Origin: JBGPBY01 sp041481485
GTDB lineage: Bacteria; Acidobacteriota; Terriglobia; 20CM-2-55-15
Length of the DNA: 9,192 nucleotides
NCBI GenBank assembly: GCA_041481485.1
Contig: JBGPBY010000289.1
Coordinates: 1-9,192 of the forward strand
Direction: 5' to 3'
The notes beneath the pieces are model-generated. The model was not told where the DNA came from and made no database searches. It saw nothing but the letters and a program-made list of their open reading frames with translations. The translations under genes and the position numbers were made by a program. Every line of letters starts with the position of its first letter. Within the stretch, counting starts at the first letter, position 1. This document shows, one piece after another, positions 1 to 6,695 of this stretch.

Positions 1-88
1 ACCAGTGGGCCATTCGTCAAATGTCACCAGGGCCATCAATCAACGGACAACAGACAAACTCTCAATTGACAAAGTGAGGCCATCAAAT

Positions 89-130
89 AAACAAAAAGCC
101 CCAGACCTCGAGGTCTGGGGCTTTTTGTTT
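89..130 (-). terminator. Palindromic rho-independent terminator of the cytochrome-DUF1552-ankyrin operon
   Basis: The 42 bp are a perfect palindrome with 21-bp arms and its centre between 109 and 110. The GC-rich stem core (98-121) is flanked by an A-run on the left and a T-run on the right. Read on the minus strand, the stem is followed by TTTTTGTTTATTT, a good U-tract. It begins 9 nt past the ankyrin stop codon (140-142). Because the plus strand also ends in TTTTTGTTT, it can work in both directions and may serve a convergent gene to the left of the window. The function is inferred from structure and position. Confidence 0.9.
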
Positions 131-139
131 GAGTGTGGA

Positions 140-2128
140 TTACTTCTCGTTCGGCAGCTTGCAGAGTCCTTCCATGATGCAGATCGAGTCGACGTTCCTG
201 TTCTCCGGCGGAACTGCCAGACCCTTATCCTTCATCAGCTTCCGGATGAACTGTCCTGTTTCGGGCCGGAACACGGCGGACTGAACGCCCACGCGTACGA
301 GGCCTTCGGCATAGTCCAACGCCTGCCAGGTCACGCCGCCAATCTTCGAGGTGGTCTTGTCCGTATCCCGGCTGCCAAAATCGCGCATTTCCAGTTTAGC
401 GCCACGATCAACGAGCAACTGGATGACGTCGTTCCGTCCCTTCATCGCTGCGACCATGAGTGGCACCCGTCCACCGGAATTAGGCTTGTTCGGATCGAGT
501 CCGAGATCGAGCAGCATTTTAACGGTGTCGTAATTCTGCTCCTTCGACCATTCGTACGTCACACCTTCCACCCAGCCGATGCCGGCAGCGGTCAGTAGCG
601 CCGTGTCGCCGGCATCCGTCGCCAACTTGGGATCCGCACCGCGCTCCAGCAGCAGCTTCAACAGCGGAAGATCGCTGGATTGAGCCGCGCGGATGAACGC
701 CGTTGCGCCGCGTTCCTGGAACCATTGCATCGTGAAAATCGTGCGCGTCATGGTGTTGCCATTGATACGCGCGTTCACCTCGGCTTTGTGATCCAGAAGA
801 ATGCGGATGTATTCGAGCGAATCCATATCCGGCTTGGGAACCGGAAAATCGCCGCCTTCGATGTTGCGGTTGTCTGTGGCAAGGTAAAGATTTGTCCAAC
901 CCGCCCGGTTGGTCAGGTTGACATCCGCACCGCGTTCAATCAAATATTTGCCGAGAATATAGTGCCGGTTCTGCGTCGCAGTCAGGACTGGAGTCCAACC
1001 ATAATCGCTGGCCTGATTGATATCGGCGCCTGCAGCGAGCAGCAGTTTGACGGAATCCATATCACCCTGACGGCAGGCAAAGATCAAAGCGGTCAGAGCG
1101 CCTCCACCGCCACCGGTAGCTCCAGCAACGGGACCGGCGTTGTCATCGCCGCCATCATCTGCAGCTGCCGCAGCATCATCCGCTGCGCCCGCAGCGGCTG
1201 TCGCGCCGGCAGCTGGTGCTTGACCGCCACCACCGCCCCGGCCGCCATTTCGGTTACCACCGTTTCCGCCACGGTTTCCACCGCGGTTGCCGTTGCCGCC
1301 AGCGGCCGCGTTCCCATCTGCAGGCAGTGGAGGGGCTCCGCCAGCATTTACTGCCGCCCCTGCCGCACCGGCTGCTGCGCCCGCGCCGCCACGTCCGCCA
1401 CCGGCACCGCCACCACCGCCCCGGCCGCCGCCACGTCCGCCACCGGAAGCAGCCGCCGCAGTAAGTTCAGGAGATGGCGTCAGCCCGCGCGCTTGTTGAG
1501 CGGCCACGACCTGACTGACGTTGATGCCGGGAGCCGTATAGGCGTTGGGAGTACCCGCACCCGCAGACTTCGCGTTGTAATCTGCTTTGGCATCCAGTAA
1601 GGCCTTCACAGCTGCTGGATGGGATTGTTCGGCGGCCCACATCAAAGCGGTTGTGCCTCGAATATTTTCTTTGGCGTTCACATCGACACCCGCGGCAACC
1701 AGGAACTTGATGGTTTCCGGATTGCCGTTGCGCGCCGCAAACATCAGCATGGTCTCGCCGTTGGGTCCACGTTCTTTGGCGTCCGCGCCGGCCTTGATGA
1801 GCTTGCCGATGATTGCGGTTTTCCCGTAAAGAGACGCCATTGCAAGGGGGGTGGCGCCTTCGCGATTGGCAACTTTAACCTTGGCGCCTGCAGCAATCAA
1901 TTTGTCGAGAGTGGCTGCGTCATCATTGAAAACAGCCCAGTGCACCGCAGTCGTGCCGTCGACCTGAGGGACATTCACGTCGGCCTTCGCGGCCAGTAAT
2001 TTTGCAATTGCGGCCTGGTCTGCCCGCATAACGGCGTCCGCAACATCGCTGCTGGTGGCGCCAAAGTTGACGACCGCGAGAGAAAGCAACAGGACAGCCG
2101 AACTGCATACCACTACTTTTCTGATCAT
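140..2128 (-). CDS. Exported ankyrin-repeat protein with a glycine-rich central linker
   Basis: The 662-aa product starts with a basic n-region (MIRK) and a hydrophobic stretch (about residues 5-22), a Sec-type signal peptide or anchor. It has no lipobox and the cleavage site is unclear. Two ankyrin arrays follow. The first covers about 27-190 with five repeats, including DGTTAVHWAV and RGTTALMWAAE. The second covers about 343-584 with six repeats, including GWTPVLTATQ and GDTALLTAA; its third and fifth repeats carry longer loops. Between the arrays lies a Gly/Ala/Arg/Asn-rich linker (228-343) that should be disordered. The tail (585-662) is not ankyrin and ends with two cysteines (C650, C656). 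Ankyrin arrays bind proteins and have no catalysis of their own, so a scaffold or partner role next to the co-transcribed cytochrome and DUF1552 proteins is an inference. The start is supported by GGGGAG (2136-2141) 7 nt upstream. It is the last gene of the operon, 20 nt after the DUF1552 stop. Confidence 0.92.
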   Translation of the reverse strand: MIRKVVVCSSAVLLLSLAVVNFGATSSDVADAVMRADQAAIAKLLAAKADVNVPQVDGTTAVHWAVFNDDAATLDKLIAAGAKVKVANREGATPLAMASLYGKTAIIGKLIKAGADAKERGPNGETMLMFAARNGNPETIKFLVAAGVDVNAKENIRGTTALMWAAEQSHPAAVKALLDAKADYNAKSAGAGTPNAYTAPGINVSQVVAAQQARGLTPSPELTAAAASGGGRGGGRGGGGGAGGGRGGAGAAAGAAGAAVNAGGAPPLPADGNAAAGGNGNRGGNRGGNGGNRNGGRGGGGGQAPAAGATAAAGAADDAAAAADDGGDDNAGPVAGATGGGGGALTALIFACRQGDMDSVKLLLAAGADINQASDYGWTPVLTATQNRHYILGKYLIERGADVNLTNRAGWTNLYLATDNRNIEGGDFPVPKPDMDSLEYIRILLDHKAEVNARINGNTMTRTIFTMQWFQERGATAFIRAAQSSDLPLLKLLLERGADPKLATDAGDTALLTAAGIGWVEGVTYEWSKEQNYDTVKMLLDLGLDPNKPNSGGRVPLMVAAMKGRNDVIQLLVDRGAKLEMRDFGSRDTDKTTSKIGGVTWQALDYAEGLVRVGVQSAVFRPETGQFIRKLMKDKGLAVPPENRNVDSICIMEGLCKLPNEK
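1100..1447 (-). repeat. Low-complexity Gly/Arg/Asn/Ala coding segment in the ankyrin gene
   Basis: This encodes residues 228-343 of the ankyrin protein. GGGRGGG-type runs are followed by an NRGGNRGGN section, an Ala-rich section, a short acidic section (DDAAAAADDGGDD) and a final glycine run. A 20-bp direct repeat (1385-1404 and 1427-1446) lies 42 bp, or 14 codons, apart. In-frame duplication by slippage or unequal exchange would explain this. The frame stays open across the whole segment, so it is translated rather than a pseudogene scar. Confidence 0.85.
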
Positions 2129-2135
2129 CTATCTT

Positions 2136-2141
2136 CTCCCC
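2136..2141 (-). promoter_or_regulatory. Ribosome binding site of the ankyrin gene
   Basis: GGGGAG on the minus strand stands 7 nt before the ATG at 2128. It lies in the 20-nt gap after the DUF1552 stop codon (2149-2151), so the gene has its own translation signal. Confidence 0.7.
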
Positions 2142-2148
2142 GTTTCCG

Positions 2149-3585
2149 TCAGACCAACTTCGGCAAGCGGCCGTCGCCTACTTTGATCACTTCATGACTG
2201 TCGCCATAGCCCTCGTATGGGACTCCATTGACCTGGCGGATGCCAAACATATCCAGGACGCTCAGCAACAGCATTCCCGTCGTATGGGTTTTGCGTTCAA
2301 AGTTAATTTGCCGGTTACCCTTCAGTTTTCCGCCGGCGCCACCGACGAGAATGTGAGGCACATCATAGTGTTGATGCTGATTCGAGTTCCCCATGTTGGT
2401 TCCGTAAAGAATCAGGGAATGGTCGAGCAGCGTGCCGTCGCCATCGGGAATGGATTTCAGCAACTGCGCAAATTCCGCCATTTTCCATACATGGTAACGT
2501 CCGATCAGGGCGTATTTCTGGATGTTCGCGGGATTGTCCGCGTGGTGCGACCCGCCATGATAGCTGGGACTCGTTCCGCCATCCGGGAACAGCTCGCCCT
2601 TCGGCAACGGATAGGAGGCACCGGTGAGATCACGGGCTCCCAACAGTGTGGCGACCCGCGTGACATCGGCCTGGAAACCCAGAGCAATCAATTTGTAATG
2701 CAGCTTGATGTGTTCTTCGTAACTGGAAGGAATTCCCTGCGGTTCGGACTGGCCACTGGGCAGTACGCCAGAAGCATTCTTTGCCAGTTCGAGCCTGCGT
2801 TCAATTTCGCGCAGATTCTCCGTGTACTGGTCGAGTGTCCGCTTGTCGGATGCACCCAGGTCTTTCTTGAGACCTCCCAGTTCGCCCATTACGGAGTCGA
2901 GAATACTGTTGGTCTGCTTCATTCGAGCAGCACGCACTGCAGGAGTTGAACCGCTGCCGAACATGCGCTCGAACACCACCTGCGGATCTAGCTCCATCGG
3001 TAGAGGCAGGGTCGCGTCGGGATGCTTCTCATCTCGCGCATCCACCCAGGAGATCGAATTCGTATACGAACAACTGTATCCCTCACCGCAGTTGCTCGAA
3101 CTGCTGTTGGGATCTTCCACGGCGACCTGCAGCGACGGCAGAATACTCTCCCGGCCAATTTGACTTGCAATCACCTGGTCAATGGAGGGTTGAAATACGG
3201 TCGAGTCCGACCCGGAAGTCTTTCGCGGCTTGTTGCCGCTGAGAAATGCAGCGGCGACCCAGTGATCGGAACCCGTCGTTCCCAGTGGGGCTTCTGCAGA
3301 CTTGGACCACATTCCACCCAGAACCACGGTTTGGTCACGCACCGGCTGGAGCGATTCCATGATGTACGACAACTTCGCGGGGAGCGGTCCTTCAGGATGC
3401 TCCCAGTATCCTGGCGCCATCCCGTGCGGGTAAAAGATGCCCATGAAACGGGTTTTCGGCTTTGCAGCGGTCTGGGCCAGCGCCGTCTGTGCAGGAATCA
3501 TTGCGCTCAATAATGGCAAACCGATGGTGACACCGGCTCCGCGCAAAAATGTCCGGCGAGGCATGTGCTTTTTAAAGATGAACAT
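2149..3585 (-). CDS. Tat-exported DUF1552 family protein
   Basis: The 478-aa product begins with a twin-arginine signal: basic region, R10-R11 in PRRTFLRG, a hydrophobic core (about 17-32) and a likely cleavage after ALA (35-37). It should therefore be folded in the cytoplasm before export. The mature part matches DUF1552 (PF07586) over nearly its whole length. Recognisable stretches are FYPHGMAPGYW (51-61), SDHWVAAAFLSG (106-117), the cysteine pair in CGEGYSC (166-172), DPQVVFERMFG (200-210), a His-rich SYHGGSHHAD (341-350), and LYGTNMGNSNQHQHYD (393-408). The His/Asp clusters suggest a metal site and resemble the layout of DUF1501-type, alkaline-phosphatase-like exported proteins, but the reaction of the family is unknown to me. 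It lies second in the operon, 1 nt after the cytochrome gene stop. The first ATG is preferred over M8 because AGGAGG sits 9 nt before it. Confidence 0.93.
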   Translation of the reverse strand: MFIFKKHMPRRTFLRGAGVTIGLPLLSAMIPAQTALAQTAAKPKTRFMGIFYPHGMAPGYWEHPEGPLPAKLSYIMESLQPVRDQTVVLGGMWSKSAEAPLGTTGSDHWVAAAFLSGNKPRKTSGSDSTVFQPSIDQVIASQIGRESILPSLQVAVEDPNSSSSNCGEGYSCSYTNSISWVDARDEKHPDATLPLPMELDPQVVFERMFGSGSTPAVRAARMKQTNSILDSVMGELGGLKKDLGASDKRTLDQYTENLREIERRLELAKNASGVLPSGQSEPQGIPSSYEEHIKLHYKLIALGFQADVTRVATLLGARDLTGASYPLPKGELFPDGGTSPSYHGGSHHADNPANIQKYALIGRYHVWKMAEFAQLLKSIPDGDGTLLDHSLILYGTNMGNSNQHQHYDVPHILVGGAGGKLKGNRQINFERKTHTTGMLLLSVLDMFGIRQVNGVPYEGYGDSHEVIKVGDGRLPKLV

Positions 3586-3586
3586 C

Positions 3587-6406
3587 TTAGTTCCCCTCCT
3601 TCTTCACTGTGCTCTGCGGCACTGCAGTCTCCTGCACAATCATATTGTATTGAAATGGCTTGCTCTTCACGACTCCCATGACGAGCGCTGAAAAGCGATT
3701 ATTACTCCGTGTTGCCTCATGTGCAATAGACCGGATCAGAGGCATGTCCTGATATTCGACGCCGCGCCCCAGCGCATACGTCATTAGTTTTTCGACGGCC
3801 ACCTGGACGAACTCATTGGAATACGTGTTCAGAAGCCAATTGCGCAGTCCGACCGGTCCGGCGACGGTTGTCCCGTCATAAACCACTTCAGACTTCGTGA
3901 TCGGAGTTCCTTCGTCCTCGGTTCGCCACACACCAATCGCATCGAAACTCTCAAGCGAGAATCCAATGGGATCCATCAGGCGATGACACTGAACGCAGGC
4001 GGCGTTGCCTGGAGCAGGGATCCCAGCGCGATGGTCTTCCATCTTCTGACGCATGGTCAGGGTACCGCCATTGCCGCGCGAATCATTTGCCGCCGGTTTC
4101 AACGGCGGAACATCCGGCGGCGGATCCGGCGGACTCATACCGATAATATTGGTCATGATCCACTTACCGCGAGACACCGGCGAATTTCGTTCCGGCTTTG
4201 CGGTGATGGTCAGAATTGCTGCCTTACCCAATAACCCCCGGCGAGCATCCAGTTCGGCGGGAAGATCAATCCGGCGGAACTGACTGCCGTAGATGCCCGT
4301 AATTCCGTAGTGCTTGGCTAACCGCTCATTGACGTACGTGTAATCCGCAGTCAGGAGATCGAGAATATTGCGATCCTCGTCAACGATGCTCTTGAACAAC
4401 AACTCCACTTCATGCCGCTCTGCCTGCCGCAGCGGATCGTCAAAGTTCGGATAGAGCAACGGCAACGGCCCCACAGCCTGCATGCTGCGCAGATTCAGCC
4501 ACTGCCCGGCAAAATTAGCAGACAGCGCTTCCGATCTCGGATCCTTCAGCATCCGGCGAACCTGAGCCTCCAAAACCGCCGGATCTTTGAGCCGTCCCTG
4601 AGTCGCCAGAGTGATCAACTCATTGTCGGGACGCGTGCTCCACAGGAAGAACGAAAGGCGTGACGCCAGTTCGAGATCGCTGATGCGATAAGGCTGGCCC
4701 GGCTTTACGTTGGCCGGTTCGGTCTCCATGCGATAAATGAACTTCGGATCGGCCAGGATTCTGCCGAGAGCCATCTCGATGCCGTGATCAAAATCCTGCT
4801 CGGTTCGCCCGGACTGGTAGAAATCCATCAAAGACGCGATATCGTTGTTCGTCACGGGACGGCGAAATGCCTGACTTGCCATATTCGTGACAATTTTCTT
4901 CGCGCATGCCGCCTCGTCTGCCGAACCCGTCGGCTTGCAGACGAAAATCTTGCTCCGGCTGGCAGAATCCGTGGCATTGACCGCGTTGAACGGCCCCTCA
5001 ATGCGAAGTGTTCCGATGTGAGGGAAGAACGTGTATCCCGGAGTCGGTCCGGTCTGTACGGTGTCGCGCATCCAGTGGACATCAATATCCAGCAGTGGAG
5101 CCAGATTCGTCTGCAGGAATGTTACCGCCAGATTGTGCTGACCGGCCTTGGCCGAGAAGCGAACCTGCATGCCACCGCCACCGCCACGGCCGCCACCACC
5201 ACCGCCGCCGGGATTGGCATTCCCGCCATTGCCGTTTCCACGTCCGCCGGCACCCTGACCGCCGGCATTTGCAGCTTGAGCGGCGCCTGCAGCTGGCGCA
5301 TTGGCATCCGCTGGTGCTGCCGCTGCGGCCTGAGCATTTCCGCCACCTTGTCCGCCGAACCCACCGCCGAAATTCCCACCGCCAGCGGCTCCGCCGCCGC
5401 GATTTCCGCCGCCGCGATTTCCGCCACCTTGTGCGCCGCCATTGGCCTGGTTGCCGCCGCGATTTCCATTGTTGTTTCCGCGCTGGCCGCCGCCACCAGC
5501 GGCAGCGCCACCGCAGTTGCCGCCACCGCCACGGCCGCCACCCGCCCAATCCATCAATTGAACCCGCTCGTTGTCGAGCAGCACTTCAATTTTCTCGCAG
5601 GGAACCGTGCCAAAACCGGTAGGGGACAAGTTGTCGCCGAATATCGGAGTGATCGTAAGGTTGTATTCACCGTCCGATGGGAACAGATGCTTCACCAAGA
5701 GACCGCCTCGAGTATTCAGCGGCATTCCCAAAACGTGGTAGTCCTGAGAAGTATCCTCAGGGGCACGGTAGACCTTCAAAGCAGGAGTTGTTGCGACACC
5801 CATTGCCAGCCGGCTGATCTTGGCGGCTGCCGTCACGTAGGCCTCCACCAGAGTCGGCGACAAACTCAGAGCTCCGGCAATGTTATCGAAACCGTGAGTG
5901 GAGTCGTCGGTCGGAAGATAGTTGGCAGGATCAATATCCAGATCCAGCAGATCGCGAACGACGTTCGCATATTCGGTACGATTCAACCGGTGCAGTCCTG
6001 GAGGAGGCGTGAACGGAGCGGCATTTTTATCCAGCTCGTTCTCGATCCACGTCGTAAACGCAACCGCGGTCGCCCGGTCCGGCCGGGGATTTCCAGCGGG
6101 AGGCATCATCCCTGCCCGCACTTTGCGGACGAGTTTTTCCCAGGTCTCTGCGTCCTTCGAGACGTGCGCCGGGTCCAGGCTGTCGACCACCAGATTCGCG
6201 ATGTGGTCGTCCTCGTTATGACAATTGACACAATACTGATCCAGCATTTTCCGGGCTGCGGCCCCGTTGATGGGGGCGGCGGGAGCGGCCGGGGCAGCTG
6301 TGGCGGCGGGAGCCGCTGGACGTTGCCCTCCAGCCGGTTGTCCATAAAGGACCCAGGTAATCGAAAGGACCGCCAAACTACCGATTATCAAGATGATTTT
6401 CTTCAT
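3587..6406 (-). CDS. Exported dihaem cytochrome of the PSCyt1/DUF1587-DUF1592-DUF1588-DUF1585 family
   Basis: The 939-aa product opens with a Sec signal or membrane anchor (MKKIILIIGS, hydrophobic to about residue 21) and an Ala/Pro-rich spacer (24-46). A PSCyt1-type cytochrome domain has CVNCH (59-63) and a probable distal Met in AGMMPP (98-103). DUF1587 follows (about 137-200, LHRLNRTEYANVVRDLL). A beta-rich region (about 235-475) is split by a Gly-rich insert (289-412). Then come DUF1595 (about 487-562), DUF1592 (about 572-700), DUF1588 (about 722-830), whose CVQCH (804-808) precedes DPIGFSLESFD, and DUF1585 (about 842-920). The two CXXCH motifs predict two covalently bound c-type haems and folding outside the cytoplasm. 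Family members are known from sequence in Planctomycetes, Acidobacteria and Verrucomicrobia; I know of no established reaction. It is the first gene of the operon. GGAG at 6416-6419, 9 nt upstream, supports the start. An oxidase or electron-transfer role is inferred from the haem sites. Confidence 0.92.
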   Translation of the reverse strand: MKKIILIIGSLAVLSITWVLYGQPAGGQRPAAPAATAAPAAPAAPINGAAARKMLDQYCVNCHNEDDHIANLVVDSLDPAHVSKDAETWEKLVRKVRAGMMPPAGNPRPDRATAVAFTTWIENELDKNAAPFTPPPGLHRLNRTEYANVVRDLLDLDIDPANYLPTDDSTHGFDNIAGALSLSPTLVEAYVTAAAKISRLAMGVATTPALKVYRAPEDTSQDYHVLGMPLNTRGGLLVKHLFPSDGEYNLTITPIFGDNLSPTGFGTVPCEKIEVLLDNERVQLMDWAGGGRGGGGNCGGAAAGGGGQRGNNNGNRGGNQANGGAQGGGNRGGGNRGGGAAGGGNFGGGFGGQGGGNAQAAAAAPADANAPAAGAAQAANAGGQGAGGRGNGNGGNANPGGGGGGGRGGGGGMQVRFSAKAGQHNLAVTFLQTNLAPLLDIDVHWMRDTVQTGPTPGYTFFPHIGTLRIEGPFNAVNATDSASRSKIFVCKPTGSADEAACAKKIVTNMASQAFRRPVTNNDIASLMDFYQSGRTEQDFDHGIEMALGRILADPKFIYRMETEPANVKPGQPYRISDLELASRLSFFLWSTRPDNELITLATQGRLKDPAVLEAQVRRMLKDPRSEALSANFAGQWLNLRSMQAVGPLPLLYPNFDDPLRQAERHEVELLFKSIVDEDRNILDLLTADYTYVNERLAKHYGITGIYGSQFRRIDLPAELDARRGLLGKAAILTITAKPERNSPVSRGKWIMTNIIGMSPPDPPPDVPPLKPAANDSRGNGGTLTMRQKMEDHRAGIPAPGNAACVQCHRLMDPIGFSLESFDAIGVWRTEDEGTPITKSEVVYDGTTVAGPVGLRNWLLNTYSNEFVQVAVEKLMTYALGRGVEYQDMPLIRSIAHEATRSNNRFSALVMGVVKSKPFQYNMIVQETAVPQSTVKKEGN
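3595..3600 (-). promoter_or_regulatory. Ribosome binding site of the DUF1552 gene, inside the upstream CDS
   Basis: A consensus AGGAGG on the minus strand is formed by the Lys-Glu-Gly codons near the end of the cytochrome gene, 9 nt before the ATG at 3585. The upstream stop (3587-3589) lies between this site and the start codon. Terminating ribosomes therefore cover the signal, and translation of the two genes should be coupled. The spacing fixes the start at 3585. Confidence 0.8.
5171..5542 (-). repeat. Low-complexity Gly/Asn/Arg/Ala coding insert in the cytochrome gene
   Basis: This encodes residues 289-412, placed between LLDNERVQLMDW and MQVRFSAKAGQH, which read as consecutive strands of one beta domain. 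The insert is built from GGGNRGGG, NGNRGGN and Ala-rich runs and holds a single cysteine (C298). At DNA level a 15-bp unit (gccgccgcgatttcc on the plus strand) occurs in tandem at 5393-5407 and 5408-5422 and again at 5453-5467. It is in frame throughout. It probably forms a long flexible loop leaving the domain. Confidence 0.85.
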
Positions 6407-6418
6407 GAGGGATTGCTC

Positions 6419-6491
6419 CGGTTCACGAACTAAGTTTATTAATTGCCTGAATAAACGGATCTTTACTCATGGATGACTACGACGTGAACCG
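6419..6491. promoter_or_regulatory. Spaced 9-bp inverted repeat upstream of the cytochrome gene (possible operator pair)
   Basis: CGGTTCACG (6419-6427) and its exact complement CGTGAACCG (6483-6491) flank 55 bp that include an AT-rich stretch (about 6431-6455). The left copy touches the ribosome binding site of the cytochrome gene (GGAG, 6416-6419 on the minus strand). Such a pair could be two half-sites for a regulator, or chance. No known regulator motif is recognised. Confidence 0.25.
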
Positions 6492-6562
6492 CCGGAAGGA
6501 TACAACAAATTTTGGCGTCAGTTCAATTTGAGCGAACCGGCCGATTTCCCCTCAAATTCAAT

Positions 6563-6586
6563 GTAGCCCGAGCCTTAGGTCTCCGG
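6563..6586 (+). repeat. Decayed GTAG-led REP-like hairpin
   Basis: GTAG (6563-6566) is followed by CCGAGCC (6568-6574), a TTA loop (6575-6577) and GGTCTCCGG (6578-6586). The two sides pair over seven base pairs with single-base bulges at 6580 and 6584. The layout, a GTAG tetranucleotide directly before a GC-rich hairpin with a three-base loop, matches the two hairpins of the nearby large repeat, but the stem sequence differs and is imperfect. It may be an older or unrelated member of the same repeat class. Confidence 0.4.
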
Positions 6587-6624
6587 CGCCAGCCAACCTT
6601 TATTTATAGTCTGACGGGGAGATT

Positions 6625-6674
6625 CTACTGCCGATGCAGGCAGGATTTCAGAAAAATTGTGGCCTGCATGGTAG
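6625..6674. repeat. Imperfect inverted repeat bounded by CTAC and GTAG
   Basis: ATGCAGGC (6634-6641) pairs exactly with GCCTGCAT (6662-6669). Outside these, CTAC (6625-6628) and GTAG (6671-6674) are also complementary, so the whole 50 bp can fold back on itself with a 20-nt loop and unequal spacers. There is no following T-run, so it is not a typical terminator. It could be another degenerate REP-type doublet with its GTAG ends arranged opposite to the neighbour, or an RNA hairpin. Confidence 0.4.
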
Positions 6675-6695
6675 GGTAGCCAAGGGAGGCCCAAT

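Noticed and set aside
1..77. Possible C-terminal end of a convergent plus-strand gene
   Set aside because: Two frames end in stops here (67-69 and 75-77), but at most 25 codons are visible and nothing in them is recognisable, so no CDS can be supported.
680..1600. 306-codon plus-strand open frame opposite the ankyrin gene, and the 197-codon frame at 5-598
   Set aside because: Both are antisense to the ankyrin gene with no domain or ribosome site. The 5-598 frame also runs straight through the terminator palindrome.
2194..2949. 251-codon plus-strand open frame opposite the DUF1552 gene
   Set aside because: It is antisense to a strongly supported DUF1552 gene and no family features are seen in its translation.
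5341..5470. Regularly spaced short repeats considered as a CRISPR array
   Set aside because: The 15-bp units are in-frame codons for GGNRG within an open gene, there are no unique spacers of constant length, and copies are tandem or irregular.
4784..6433. 549-codon open frame on the plus strand opposite the cytochrome gene
   Set aside because: It lies antisense to a well-supported gene with family domains. Its product is Arg/Ser/Thr-rich with no recognisable domain and becomes low-complexity opposite the Gly-rich insert. It is a shadow of GC-biased codons.
6605..6610. TATAGT as a -10 box for the exporter operon
   Set aside because: No -35-like hexamer lies 16-18 bp upstream and no extended -10 is present. 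It is about 250 bp from the start codon with the REPIN in between.
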